NCBI RefSeq assembly: GCF_035083965.1
Contig: NC_089724.1
Coordinates: forward strand, 12,828,910-12,892,909
Reading direction: 5' to 3'
DNA length: 64,000 nt
DNA from: Branchiostoma lanceolatum
Lineage: Eukaryota; Chordata; Leptocardii; Amphioxiformes; Branchiostomatidae
In this document: piece by piece, positions 63,940-64,000 of the stretch
Numbering within the stretch: position 1 is the first letter of the stretch
Layout of the letters: each line of letters begins with the position of its first letter
Notes under the pieces: generated by a model
Seen by the model: the letters and a program-made list of their open reading frames with translations, nothing else
Databases searched by the model: none
Told to the model about the DNA's origin: nothing
Made by a program: the position numbers and the translations under genes

Positions 63940-64000
63940 TCATCATATTGTTGGCCTTTATACATTTCTAGTACAAATGAATCGGTATGGCTAAATGGCA

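Overview
The window is a eukaryotic, intron-rich genomic segment, most likely from an amphioxus-like invertebrate chordate. The grounds are short GT-AG exons, tandem arrays of secreted-protein genes, a spondin/thrombospondin-repeat gene, a C-type lectin exon, and a dense load of small inverted-repeat elements, a tRNA-derived SINE and microsatellites. The organism call is inference. No rRNA gene, functional tRNA gene or CRISPR array was seen. All gene models were built by hand from splice sites, reading phase and paralogue comparison.

Layout. (1) 1-5.1 kb: 5' part of a minus-strand gene of unknown function, built from phase 1-1 exons with a repeated motif and running off the left edge. (2) 5.1-19.4 kb: no convincing coding exon. 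It holds a TATA-type promoter with a candidate non-coding first exon near 10.0-10.15 kb, and several foldback or MITE-like insertions. (3) 19.47-28.90 kb, plus strand: a complete 14-exon gene for a secreted protein of about 683 residues (signal peptide, spondin domain, five thrombospondin type 1 repeats), with a poly(A) signal near 30.23 kb. (4) 31.5-64 kb: a cluster of six related secreted-protein genes. A (31.5-36.9), B (40.6-46.9), C (47.8-51.5), D (52.6-56.8) and E (58.7-63.1) are on the minus strand. F starts at 63.6 on the plus strand, divergent from E, and leaves the window. A-E each have eight family exons with the same intron phases, a signal peptide and six conserved cysteines, and end in a C-terminal cysteine. 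I cannot name the family.

The most unusual locus is gene B. B and C are a recent tandem duplication, but B alone carries, between family exons 3 and 4, a phase 1-1 exon for a long-form C-type lectin domain with intact EPN and WND sugar-binding motifs. That exon lies inside a 1.89-kb segment bounded by inverted repeats and flanked by 7-bp direct repeats, like a mobile element that carried a lectin exon into the intron. Directly after exon 3, B also has a 42-bp (14-codon) minisatellite. Its first units are open in the exon 3 frame, and each carries a good phase-1 5' splice site. Using successive donors would lengthen the protein by 4, 18 or 32 residues without breaking the frame. C has neither feature.

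A working picture is a spondin-type matrix or adhesion protein gene next to an expanding cluster of small disulphide-bonded secreted proteins, one of which may have become a lectin fusion. A role in matrix, mucus or innate recognition is possible but is not shown by the sequence.
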